A DNA stretch of 64,000 nt. Origin: Pseudothauera rhizosphaerae. GTDB taxonomy: Bacteria > Pseudomonadota > Gammaproteobacteria > Burkholderiales > Rhodocyclaceae. Positions 49,029 through 58,254 of this stretch are shown here, one piece after another. The stretch lies in the NCBI RefSeq assembly GCF_004801305.1, contig NZ_SSOD01000015.1, positions 1-64,000 on the forward strand, read 5' to 3'. Position 1 is the first letter of the stretch. Each line of letters starts with the position of its first letter. Under the pieces are notes generated by a model, which did no database searches, had not been told where the DNA came from, and saw only the letters and a program-made list of their open reading frames with translations. A program made the position numbers and the translations under genes.

Positions 49029-49717
49029 ATGGATTTCTCCGTCATCGCCGACAACCTGTCCTACTTCCTGCTCGGCGCCTGGCCCCACGGCCCGCTGGGG
49101 GGCGCGGCGCTGACGCTGGTGCTGAGCATCTCTTCCGCACTCGCCTCGGGCGCGCTCGGCCTGGTGCTGGGCGTGGCGCTCGCCACCACGCACGGCCCCG
49201 CCCACCAGGGCCTGGTGCTGGCGCTCGGCTTCTTCCGCGCCATTCCGGTGCTGATGCTGATCTTCTGGACCTATTTCCTGCTGCCCATCGTGTTCGGCTT
49301 CAACGTGCCGGGCACGGGCACCGTGGTGGTGGCCCTGTCCCTGATCGGCGGCAGCTACCTCGCCCACTCCGTGTATGCGGGCATCGCCAGCCTGCCGCCG
49401 GGGCAGTGGCAGGCCGCCGCCGCGCTCGGGCTGCGGCGGGCAGATGCCCTGCGCCACGTGATCCTGCCCCAGGCCCTGCCCATCATGCTGCCGTCCTTCC
49501 TCAACCAGTGGATCGCGCTGATCAAGGACAGCTCGCTGGCCTACGTGATCGGCGTGGGGGAACTCTCCTTCGTCGCCACGCAGGTGAGCAACCGGGAGAT
49601 GGTCTATCCGACCGAAATCTTCCTCTTCGTCGCCCTGCTCTATTTCATCATCTGTTCGTCGCTGGAACTGGGCGCCGGGGCCATCGCCCGGCGCTACGGA
49701 AGCGCGGAGAAGCAAAC

Positions 49718-49721
<4 letters not shown>
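49029..49721 (+). CDS. Amino-acid ABC transporter permease, second subunit
   Basis: A 230-residue permease starting [16 protein letters not shown], with [16 protein letters not shown], the EAA loop [36 protein letters not shown], and [11 protein letters not shown]. GltK-type partner of the preceding gene. Its stop overlaps the ATPase start by 4 nt. Confidence 0.92.
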
Positions 49722-50452
<731 letters not shown>

Positions 50453-50518
50453 GACCACCACCGAGGCCATGCCGCATGGCACGGCCTCGCGCGGGGGCAC
50501 TCACTCCGCCGGGGACCG

Positions 50519-51583
50519 TCAGAGCCGGTCGGTGAGGATGACGCCCAGCCCCACGGAAGTCTGCCGCCAGTTGTAGTCGATCAGGCTTTCGCCATAGCCG
50601 GAGAACAGGCGCACGTAGCCGCGCAGATGCCCGGCCAGCGGGAAGCTCCAGTCCGCATGCACCGACCCCCTGCTGTTCCTGAAGGTGCTGCGCAGCTTGA
50701 GGGAATAGAGGTGCCGGCCGTGGCGGTAGACGCCCACCAGCTCACCGCGTCCGACGTAGTCCTCGATGTCCCGGTTGTCGTCTTTCTCCCTCGATTCGGG
50801 GATGCGCCACCAGGGCCGGAACCACAGGGCCAGGTCGCCGTACTCGGCACCGACCTCGGCAAACACCCGGTCCCAACTGCGGGACAGGGGTTCGGAGCGG
50901 CCGTTGGACTGGTGTACGTAGCCGAAGGATGCGTAGCGCAGCTTCAGTCCGCCCAGGCTGCCGTTGAGGGGGCCGACCCACATCACCTCCGGCTCGTAGT
51001 TGGTTTCCCGGAAAGGGCGCGAGATGTCGCCGTTGAAGACCTGCCAGTTGCTTTGCTGGGTGTAGCCGAGCCAGATGTTGCTGCCGGTGGCGAACACGTT
51101 GCTCAGCAGTTTGGTCTTGAACGAGAACTGGAACTTGACCTCGTTGGAGTCCAGTTCCAGGTCGGGCGTGGACGTCCGGGCGATGAGCGGCTGGAAGGGA
51201 CGGTTGTTGGGACGGTCGGTGACCTTGTAGATGACGTAGTTCTGCCGGTGGGGGCGCAGGCCGAAGGTGCCCCGGTCGGTGTCGGCGGTCAGTTCCCAGC
51301 GCGCCTGCAGCGCACTGGTGGTTCGCGCCGCATCGTGGGCCGGATCGGCGAAGCTGGCGCTCGGCGGCTCGGCCGGCGGTTCGGCCTGCAGTTGCACCGC
51401 CAGGGGCGAATCGGGCTGGTCGGAAAGCTGGTCGGCGAGCCGGAAGGCGATGCGGTCGTAGCAAGCGAGCCGGGCGGCCTCGTCGGTGACGCGCGCGCAG
51501 GCGGCGACCTCGTCTGGCTCCACGGCCTGGGCGGCGGGCCAGGCGCAGGACAGCAGCGCGGCGGCTAGCGATGTTCTTTTCAT
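50519..51583 (-). CDS. pldA: Outer-membrane phospholipase A variant
   Basis: A 354-residue protein with a signal peptide, then an N-terminal extension containing CARVTDEAARLACYD (two Cys), then the OMPLA barrel. The active-site segment reads H224-Q-S226-N-G-R and on to S-W-D238-R. E. coli OMPLA uses His142, Ser144 and Asn156; here the Asn position is Asp238, so the triad would be Ser-His-Asp. The barrel end (GYGESLIDYNWRQTSVGLGVIL) matches the family closely. It acts on phospholipids in the outer leaflet when lipid asymmetry breaks down. Confidence 0.9.
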   Translation of the reverse strand: MKRTSLAAALLSCAWPAAQAVEPDEVAACARVTDEAARLACYDRIAFRLADQLSDQPDSPLAVQLQAEPPAEPPSASFADPAHDAARTTSALQARWELTADTDRGTFGLRPHRQNYVIYKVTDRPNNRPFQPLIARTSTPDLELDSNEVKFQFSFKTKLLSNVFATGSNIWLGYTQQSNWQVFNGDISRPFRETNYEPEVMWVGPLNGSLGGLKLRYASFGYVHQSNGRSEPLSRSWDRVFAEVGAEYGDLALWFRPWWRIPESREKDDNRDIEDYVGRGELVGVYRHGRHLYSLKLRSTFRNSRGSVHADWSFPLAGHLRGYVRLFSGYGESLIDYNWRQTSVGLGVILTDRL

Positions 51584-51974
51584 GTCTGTCCTCACAAAGG
51601 GCGTGAGCAGGCATCGGGTTGAGGGAATCGCCGACCGGCCGCCCAGCCCTGGCAAGGACGCGGCGATGCAGTCGAGCGGCCGGGCCATTATCGCCTCGAT
51701 GTCCTGCCGCTCGGACAGGCGTTACTTCTGCAGATGATCCGTGGGCCCCGCCCTGCCGCATCATCCCGCCGGGATCGCATTCGCTGCACCGCGACGGTGC
51801 CGGCCCGCAGCGCGGCGCCCCGAATCGGGGCACCTGGATGCACTGCGTTCCGGGGCTCCGGAACGTCCCCCACCCTTGCCGCTTCAACGTTTCGGGCACG
51901 AAAGGCGAGCATCCCCATGGATTGGCATCGAATCTGCCTATTGGATTCCAACTTGTATACAAGAGGAATCCATC
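51584..51974. other. 391-bp gap between pldA and atzF
   Basis: No gene is supported; frames seen here are shadows. It holds the promoters for the divergent pldA and atzF genes and, at its right end, the palindromic GntR-type operator. No insertion sequence, tRNA or guanidine (ykkC) riboswitch pattern is recognised. Confidence 0.6.
51942..51972 (+). promoter_or_regulatory. GntR-type operator overlapping the atzF ribosome site
   Basis: Central perfect 12-bp palindrome CTTGTATACAAG (51952-51963) of the TTGTATACAA type used by FCD-class GntR regulators. It is flanked by TGGATTCC and GGAATCCA, which extend it into a near-perfect 31-bp inverted repeat. The right arm covers the AGAGGA ribosome site of atzF, so an RNA hairpin could also hide it. 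Confidence 0.6.
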
Positions 51975-53795
51975 ATGCAGGCAAGCCGTTCCACGATACC
52001 GTCCCCCGCCACGACTTTGGACGAGTGGCGGGCGCTGTACCGCAACGGCCGTCCGGTGGCCGAAGTGCTTGCGCCCTTTCTCGACCTGCCGACGGACGAC
52101 CCGGCATGGATCGCCTGCCTCGATCCGCAGCGCCTGCAGGCCCAGCTCCAGGCGCTGGCGGCGCGGCTGGCGGAAGTGGGCGGCGACACCGCGAAGCTGC
52201 CCCTGTACGGCGTGCCCTTCGCGGTCAAGGACAACATCGACGTGGCCGGCTGGCCCACCACCGCCGCCTGCCCGGCCTTCGCCTACGTGGCCAAGAAGGA
52301 TGCGGGCGTGGTCGCGCGCTTGAGGGCGGCCGGCGCCATCGTGGTCGGCAAGACCAACCTGGACCAGTTCGCCACCGGCCTGGTCGGCGTGCGCTCGCCC
52401 CACGGCGCGGTGCCCAACAGCTTCGATCCCGCCTACGTCTCGGGCGGTTCCAGTTCCGGATCGGCTTCGGTGGTGGCGCGCGGCCTGGTGCCGTTTTCGC
52501 TCGGCACCGACACCGCCGGCTCCGGCCGCGTGCCAGCGGCGTTCAACAACATCGTCGGCCTCAAGCCCAGCCGCGGCTGGCTATCCACCGCCGGCGTGGT
52601 GCCGGCCTGCCGCACGCTGGACTGCGTGTCGGTGTTCGCGCTGACCGTCTCCGACGCGGCGCAAGTCGCCGAACTGGCCGGCGGCAGCGATGCTGGCGAT
52701 CCCTACTCCCGCGCCTTCCCCGCTGACGCGCCGGCCGCGCTGCCGCCCGCGCCGCGCCTCGCGGTGCCGGCCAGCCCCGAGTTCTTCGGCGACGCGAAAG
52801 CGGCTGCCGCATTCGAGCGCGCCCTGGGCGAACTGAAGCATTGCGGCGCTGAACTCGTGCCCATCGATTTCTCTCCCTTTGCCGAACTCGCCGCCCTGCT
52901 CTACCAGGGGCCGTGGGTGGCCGAGCGCCTGGTGGCGGTGGAGGCGACGCTGGCCGCCCACCCGGAAGCCATGCACCCCGTGGTGCGCGGCATCGTCGAG
53001 GGCGGCCGCGCCTACAGCGCCGCCGACACTTTCAAAGCCGAATACCGCCGCGCCGCACTGGCGCAGCGCATCGCCGCCGTGCTGGCACAGGTCGACGCGC
53101 TGGTGGTGCCGAGCACGCCGACCATCTACACCATCGCCGAGGTCGAAGCCGACCCGCTGTGGCTCAATTCGCGCCTGGGCACCTACACCAACTTCACCAA
53201 CCTCGCCGACCTGGCTGCGCTGGCGCTGCCCGCTGGCATGCGCGAGGACGGCCTGCCCGCCGGCATCACGCTGATCGCACCGGCCTGGCACGACCGCGCG
53301 CTGGCCGACTTCGGCCGCCGCTGGGAAGCCGAAATGGCGCCGCCGCTGGGCGCCACCGGGCACCCCGCGGCAGCCCGGTCCCTCACGCCGCCCGCGGCCG
53401 GCGTCGTCCGCCTGGCGGTGGTCGGCGCCCACCTCAGCGGCATGCCGCTCAACCACCAGCTCAGCTCGCGCCGCGCCGCCTTCGTCGAACGCACCCACAC
53501 CAGCGCCGACTACCGCCTGTACGCGCTGGCCGGCACGGTGCCGCCCAAGCCGGGGCTGGCGAAGGCGCAGGCAGGCGCCGCCATCGAGGTGGAACTGTGG
53601 GACGTGCCGCTGGCCGCCTTCGGCAGCTTCGTCGCCGAGATTCCGCCGCCGCTGGGCATCGGCACGCTCAGCCTGGCCGACGGCCGCGAGGTCAAGGGCT
53701 TCATCTGCGAAGCACGCGGGCTGGAAGGCGCGCGCGACATCACCGAATTCGGCGGCTGGCGCGCCTATCTCGCCAGCCTGAAAAAGAACGACTGA
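51975..53795 (+). CDS. atzF: Allophanate hydrolase
   Basis: Hydrolyses allophanate (urea-1-carboxylate) to ammonia and CO2. The 606 residues comprise an amidase-signature domain and a C-terminal domain of the AtzF type. The Ser-cisSer-Lys triad is visible: Lys in PFAVKDN (about residue 86), cis-Ser in SGGSSSGS (about residues 156-163) and nucleophile Ser in GTDTAGSGRVP (about residue 182). The C-terminal domain from about residue 470 (VRLAVVGAHLSGMPLNHQL and on) helps catalysis in related enzymes. It is followed by urea carboxylase and a GntR regulator. Confidence 0.95.
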   Translation: MQASRSTIPSPATTLDEWRALYRNGRPVAEVLAPFLDLPTDDPAWIACLDPQRLQAQLQALAARLAEVGGDTAKLPLYGVPFAVKDNIDVAGWPTTAACPAFAYVAKKDAGVVARLRAAGAIVVGKTNLDQFATGLVGVRSPHGAVPNSFDPAYVSGGSSSGSASVVARGLVPFSLGTDTAGSGRVPAAFNNIVGLKPSRGWLSTAGVVPACRTLDCVSVFALTVSDAAQVAELAGGSDAGDPYSRAFPADAPAALPPAPRLAVPASPEFFGDAKAAAAFERALGELKHCGAELVPIDFSPFAELAALLYQGPWVAERLVAVEATLAAHPEAMHPVVRGIVEGGRAYSAADTFKAEYRRAALAQRIAAVLAQVDALVVPSTPTIYTIAEVEADPLWLNSRLGTYTNFTNLADLAALALPAGMREDGLPAGITLIAPAWHDRALADFGRRWEAEMAPPLGATGHPAAARSLTPPAAGVVRLAVVGAHLSGMPLNHQLSSRRAAFVERTHTSADYRLYALAGTVPPKPGLAKAQAGAAIEVELWDVPLAAFGSFVAEIPPPLGIGTLSLADGREVKGFICEARGLEGARDITEFGGWRAYLASLKKND

Positions 53796-53810
53796 TCCAG
53801 GGGAAATCCG

Positions 53811-56800
53811 ATGTTCCATACCGTACTGATCGCCAACCGCGGCGAGATCGCCGTGCGCGCCATCCGCACGCTCAAGCGCCTCGGCGTGAAGAGCGTGGCG
53901 GTGTATTCCGACCCCGACCGCAACGCCGCCCACGTGCGCCTGGCCGACCAGGCCATCGCGCTCGGCGGCGACAAAGCCGCCGACAGCTACCTCGCCACCG
54001 AACGCATCCTCGCTGCCGCGCGGGAAAGCGGCGCCCAGGCCATCTACCCCGGCTACGGCTTCCTGTCCGAAAGCGCGGACTTCGCCGACGCCTGCGAAGC
54101 CGCCGGGCTCGCCTTCATCGGCCCCACGCCCCACCAGATCCGCGAATTCGGCCTCAAGCACCGCGCCCGCGAACTGGCCGCCGTCGCGGGCGTGCCGATG
54201 ACGCCGGGCAGCGGCCTGCTCGCCAGCCTGGACGAAGCGCAGCGCGAAGCCGGGCGCATCGGCTACCCGGTGATGCTCAAGAGCACCGCGGGCGGCGGCG
54301 GCATCGGCCTGTCGCGCTGCGCCGACGCGGCCGAACTGCAGGCCGCCTTCGCCAGCGTGCAGCGCCTGGGCGAACACTTCTTCAAGGACGGCGGCGCCTT
54401 CGTCGAACGCTGCGTGGACCATGCCCGCCACGTCGAGGTACAGATTTTCGGCGACGGCCAAGGCAAGGTCGTCGCCCTGGGCGAGCGCGACTGCTCCATC
54501 CAGCGCCGCAACCAGAAGGTCATCGAGGAAACGCCGGCGCCCGGCCTGCCCGAGGCCACCCGCCGCGCGCTGCACGCCGCCGCCGTGCAACTGGGCGAAT
54601 CGGTGGGCTACCGTTCGGCCGGCACCGTCGAGTTCATCTACGACGCCGTGCGCGACGCCTTCTACTTCCTCGAAGTGAACACCCGCCTGCAGGTGGAGCA
54701 CCCAGTCACGGAAATGGTCACGGGCGCGGACCTGATCGAATGCATGCTGCGCGTGGCCGCGGGCGACGCGGTGGACTGGGCGGCCCTGTCCCGCCCGCCG
54801 CGCGGCGCGGCGATGGAAGTACGGCTCTACGCCGAAGACCCGGTGAAGAATTTCCAGCCCTCGCCCGGCGTGCTCACCGAGGTCGCCTTCCCGGAAGGCG
54901 TGCGCGTGGACGGCTGGGTCGAGACCGGCACCGAGATCACCGCCTGGTACGACCCGTTGATGGCCAAGCTCATCGTCCACGGCGAGGACCGCGAGGACGC
55001 CCGCGCCAAGCTCGCCGCCGCACTGGGCGCCACCCGCATCCACGGCATCGCCTGCAACCTGGACTACCTGCGCGCCATCGTCGCCGCGCCGGCCTTCGCC
55101 ACCGGGACCATGCACACCCGCGTCCTCGACGGCTTCGCCTATCACCCACAAGTCGTGGAAGTGCTCGAACCCGGCACCTGGACCAGCGTGCAGGACTATC
55201 CGGGCCGCATGGGCTACTGGCACATCGGCGTGCCGCCCTCCGGGCCGATGGACGACTACGCCTTCCGCCTCGCCAACCGTATCGTCGGCAACCACGCCGC
55301 GGCGGCCGGGCTGGAATACACGCTGGTGGGGCCAAAACTGCGCTTTCACGGCGACGCGCTGATCGCGCTGGCCGGCGCATGCAGCCCAGCCACGCTGGAC
55401 GGCGAGTTGCTGCCCATGTGGACGCCGGTGGCGGTGAAGGCCGGCCAAGTGCTAGACGTGGGCAAGACCACCTCGGGCTGTCGCGGCTACCTGGTGGTAC
55501 GCAACGGCATCGACGCGCCGCTCTACCTCGGCAGTCGCTCCACCTTCGTTCTGGGCCAGTTCGGCGGCCACGGCGGGCGCACCCTGCGCCACGGCGACAT
55601 GCTGGCGCTGGCCGATCCGGCGCTGCCAGCCTCCACCACGCCCGCGCCGGTCTCCGCGCCCGCGCCGCTGCCGGCAGAACTGATCCCGGCCTACGGCCGC
55701 GAGTGGCGGATCGGCGTGCTCTACGGCCCCCACGGCGCGCCGGACTTCTTCACCGAGGCGTCCATCGCCGGCTTTTTCGACACCGCCTGGGAGGTGCACT
55801 ACAACTCCAACCGCCTCGGCGTGCGCCTGGTCGGCCCCAAGCCGCAATGGACGCGCAGCGACGGCGGCGAGGCCGGCCTGCACCCCTCCAACGTGCACGA
55901 CTGCGAATACGCCATCGGCGCGATCAACTTCACCGGCGACTTCCCGGTGATCCTCACCTGCGACGGCCCCAGCCTGGGCGGCTTCGTCTGCCCCGTGACC
56001 GTCGCCCGCGCCGAACTGTGGAAGGTCGGCCAGTTGCGCCCCGGCGACCGCATCCGCTTCCACCCCATCTCCTGGGACGAGGCCGCCGCGCTCGAAGCCG
56101 CGCAGGACGCCGCGCTGGCCAGCCTCTCGGCACGCCCTGCCCCGACGCTGCCCGCGCCATCGCTCGCCCCGGCGAACGGCGCGTCGGCCACCGTGCTCGC
56201 CGCCCGGCCCGCCAACGGCCACCACCCGGCCATCGCCTACCGCCAGGCCGGCGACGGCTACCTGCTGCTGGAATACGGCGACAACGTGCTCGACATCGCC
56301 CTGCGCCTGCGCGTGCATCTGATGATGGAAGCCATCGCCGCCGCGCACATCGACGGCGTCGACGAACTGTCGCCGGGCGTGCGCTCCCTGCAGGTGCGCT
56401 ACGACGGCCGGCGCATCGCCCAGCGCGCCCTGCTCGACCGCCTGCTCGCCATCGAAGACGGCCTGCCGGACGTGGAGTCGCTCAAGATTCCCACCCGCAT
56501 CGTCCATCTGCCGATGGCCTTCGAGGATTCCGCCACGCTGGGCGCGGTGGCGCGCTACCGCGAGACCGTGCGCGCCGAGGCCCCGTGGCTGCCCAACAAC
56601 GTGGACTTCATCCGCCGCATCAATGGCCTGCCCGACCGCGAGGCGGTGCGCGACACCGTGTTCTCGGCCAGCTACCTGGTCATGGGCCTGGGCGACGTCT
56701 ACCTCGGCGCGCCCTGCGCGGTGCCGCTGGACCCGCGCCATCGGCTGCTCACCTCCAAGTACAACCCGGCGCGCACCTTCACCGCCGAAGGCACCGTGGG

Positions 56801-57425
56801 CATCGGCGGCGTGTACATGTGCATCTACGGCATGGATTCGCCCGGCGGCTACCAACTCGTCGGCCGCACCCTGCCGATCTGGAACAAGCACGTGGTCAAC
56901 CCGTCCTTCGCCGACGGCAAACCGTGGCTGCTGCGCTTCTTCGACCAGGTGCGCTTCTACCCGGTGAGCGAGGCCGAACTGGACGCGCTGCGCGCGGACT
57001 TCCGCGACGGCCGCGCCGGCGTGCGCATCGACGAGGACGTGTTCGATTTCGCCGCCTACCGCGCCTTCCTCGCCGAACACGCCGCCGGCATCGACGCCTT
57101 CAAGGCCCGCCAGCAGGCCGCCTTCACCGCCGAAGTGGCGCACTGGCAGGCCAGCGAAGCGAGCGTGAACGACGCGCCGCCGGCCGCGGACGAAGCCCAC
57201 GGCGAGGCCAGCGGCGAGGCCGTGGTGGCGGAGATGTGCGGCAACGTGTGGAAGATCCTCGTCGAGCCCGGCCAGCGGGTGGAGGCCGGCCAGCCGCTGG
57301 TGATCGTCGAGGCGATGAAGATGGAACTGGCGGTGAACGCGCCCGCGTCCGGCACGGTCGGCGTGCTGCGCTGCCGGGCGGGCACGCCGGTGAACGTCGG
57401 TGATAAGCTGCTCTACATCGACTGA
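53811..57425 (+). CDS. uca: Urea carboxylase (biotin-dependent)
   Basis: ATP- and biotin-dependent carboxylation of urea to allophanate, 1204 residues. Domains in order: biotin carboxylase (residues about 1-450, with NRGEIAVRAIRTLKRLG and AGGGGIGLSRC), a KipA/KipI-like carboxyltransferase pair (about 480-1040), and a biotinyl domain whose Lys is in EAMKMEL (about residue 1170). It lies 15 nt after atzF, so the two give complete urea degradation without nickel. Some close relatives prefer guanidine, so the substrate should be treated as probable only. Confidence 0.95.
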   Translation: MFHTVLIANRGEIAVRAIRTLKRLGVKSVAVYSDPDRNAAHVRLADQAIALGGDKAADSYLATERILAAARESGAQAIYPGYGFLSESADFADACEAAGLAFIGPTPHQIREFGLKHRARELAAVAGVPMTPGSGLLASLDEAQREAGRIGYPVMLKSTAGGGGIGLSRCADAAELQAAFASVQRLGEHFFKDGGAFVERCVDHARHVEVQIFGDGQGKVVALGERDCSIQRRNQKVIEETPAPGLPEATRRALHAAAVQLGESVGYRSAGTVEFIYDAVRDAFYFLEVNTRLQVEHPVTEMVTGADLIECMLRVAAGDAVDWAALSRPPRGAAMEVRLYAEDPVKNFQPSPGVLTEVAFPEGVRVDGWVETGTEITAWYDPLMAKLIVHGEDREDARAKLAAALGATRIHGIACNLDYLRAIVAAPAFATGTMHTRVLDGFAYHPQVVEVLEPGTWTSVQDYPGRMGYWHIGVPPSGPMDDYAFRLANRIVGNHAAAAGLEYTLVGPKLRFHGDALIALAGACSPATLDGELLPMWTPVAVKAGQVLDVGKTTSGCRGYLVVRNGIDAPLYLGSRSTFVLGQFGGHGGRTLRHGDMLALADPALPASTTPAPVSAPAPLPAELIPAYGREWRIGVLYGPHGAPDFFTEASIAGFFDTAWEVHYNSNRLGVRLVGPKPQWTRSDGGEAGLHPSNVHDCEYAIGAINFTGDFPVILTCDGPSLGGFVCPVTVARAELWKVGQLRPGDRIRFHPISWDEAAALEAAQDAALASLSARPAPTLPAPSLAPANGASATVLAARPANGHHPAIAYRQAGDGYLLLEYGDNVLDIALRLRVHLMMEAIAAAHIDGVDELSPGVRSLQVRYDGRRIAQRALLDRLLAIEDGLPDVESLKIPTRIVHLPMAFEDSATLGAVARYRETVRAEAPWLPNNVDFIRRINGLPDREAVRDTVFSASYLVMGLGDVYLGAPCAVPLDPRHRLLTSKYNPARTFTAEGTVGIGGVYMCIYGMDSPGGYQLVGRTLPIWNKHVVNPSFADGKPWLLRFFDQVRFYPVSEAELDALRADFRDGRAGVRIDEDVFDFAAYRAFLAEHAAGIDAFKARQQAAFTAEVAHWQASEASVNDAPPAADEAHGEASGEAVVAEMCGNVWKILVEPGQRVEAGQPLVIVEAMKMELAVNAPASGTVGVLRCRAGTPVNVGDKLLYID

Positions 57426-57441
57426 TCCACCCCAGCCCGCC

Positions 57442-58149
57442 ATGCCACGTGCCGCCACGCCCGACGCGGACCGCCCCGACAGCCTCGCCGACCGCGTCTA
57501 TGCGCGGCTCAAGGCGGACATCTTCGATTTCCGCCTGCTGCCGGGCGACCGCTTCACCGAAAACGAAGTCGCCGCCCGCAGCGGCGCCAGCCGCACGCCG
57601 GTGCGTCAGGCGCTCTACCGCCTGCAGCGCGAGGGCCTGCTGGAAGTGCGTTTCCGCAATGGCTGGCAGGTGCGGCCCATCGACTTCGGGCACATCGACG
57701 CCTGTTACGAGCTGCGCATCGTGCTGGAGTGCGCCGCTGCCCGCAAACTGTGCGAGGGCGGCGCGCCCGGCGCAGCGCTGGCGGCGCTCACCGCAATCTG
57801 GCAGGTGCCGCCCGCCGACCGCCTGACCGACCCGGCCGTGGTGGCCGCGCTGGACGAAGCCTTCCACCTGGGCCTCGTCGAAGCCGCCGGCAATGCCGAG
57901 ATGGCGCGCGTGCACCGGGAACTGAGCGACAAGATCCGCATCGTCCGCCGCCTGGACTTCACCGAACCGGCCCGCGTCACCGCCACCTACGACGAGCACG
58001 CCGCCATCCTCGCGGCGCTGGGCGCGGGCGACGCCGCCCAGGGCGAACAACGGCTGCGCGCGCACATCGAGACGAGCCGCGTCGAAGTGCGCAAGATCAC
58101 CCTGCACCGCCTGTCGGAGATCCGCCGCGCGGCGGCCGCGGGCGGCTGA
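57442..58149 (+). CDS. GntR family regulator, FCD/FadR subgroup
   Basis: A 235-residue repressor. Winged helix-turn-helix DRVYARLKADIFDFRLLPGDRFTENEVAARSGASRTPVRQALYRLQREGLLEVR is followed by an all-helical FCD ligand domain with metal-type His residues (FHLGLVEAAGN, YDEHAAILAAL). It lies 16 nt after uca, so it is in the same operon. The palindrome upstream of atzF is its likely site. An upstream GTG at 57400 would add 14 residues overlapping uca and is less likely. Confidence 0.9.
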   Translation: MPRAATPDADRPDSLADRVYARLKADIFDFRLLPGDRFTENEVAARSGASRTPVRQALYRLQREGLLEVRFRNGWQVRPIDFGHIDACYELRIVLECAAARKLCEGGAPGAALAALTAIWQVPPADRLTDPAVVAALDEAFHLGLVEAAGNAEMARVHRELSDKIRIVRRLDFTEPARVTATYDEHAAILAALGAGDAAQGEQRLRAHIETSRVEVRKITLHRLSEIRRAAAAGG

Positions 58150-58205
58150 CCGTCCCCCGCGCATTCCCGTTCAGGAAATCAGTGCCGCGTTTCGGCGTCA
58201 AGCGA

Positions 58206-58236
58206 GCCGTTCCGGGCAGCTTGCGGCCGGAACGGC
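58206..58236. terminator. Hairpin between convergent gntR and metE
   Basis: Perfect 10-bp inverted repeat GCCGTTCCGG / CCGGAACGGC with an 11-nt loop. There is no U-run, so its role as terminator is only inferred from the convergent location. Confidence 0.4.
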
Positions 58237-58254
58237 ATGCCCCCACGGCGGTGC

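Noticed and set aside
51584-51974. Guanidine (ykkC) riboswitch before atzF
   Set aside because: No ACGR-type conserved loops recognised; the palindrome there fits a GntR operator instead.
52913-57403. 1496-residue plus-strand frame across atzF and uca
   Set aside because: Arg/Pro/His-rich shadow in a third frame; the real frames are clear from catalytic motifs.
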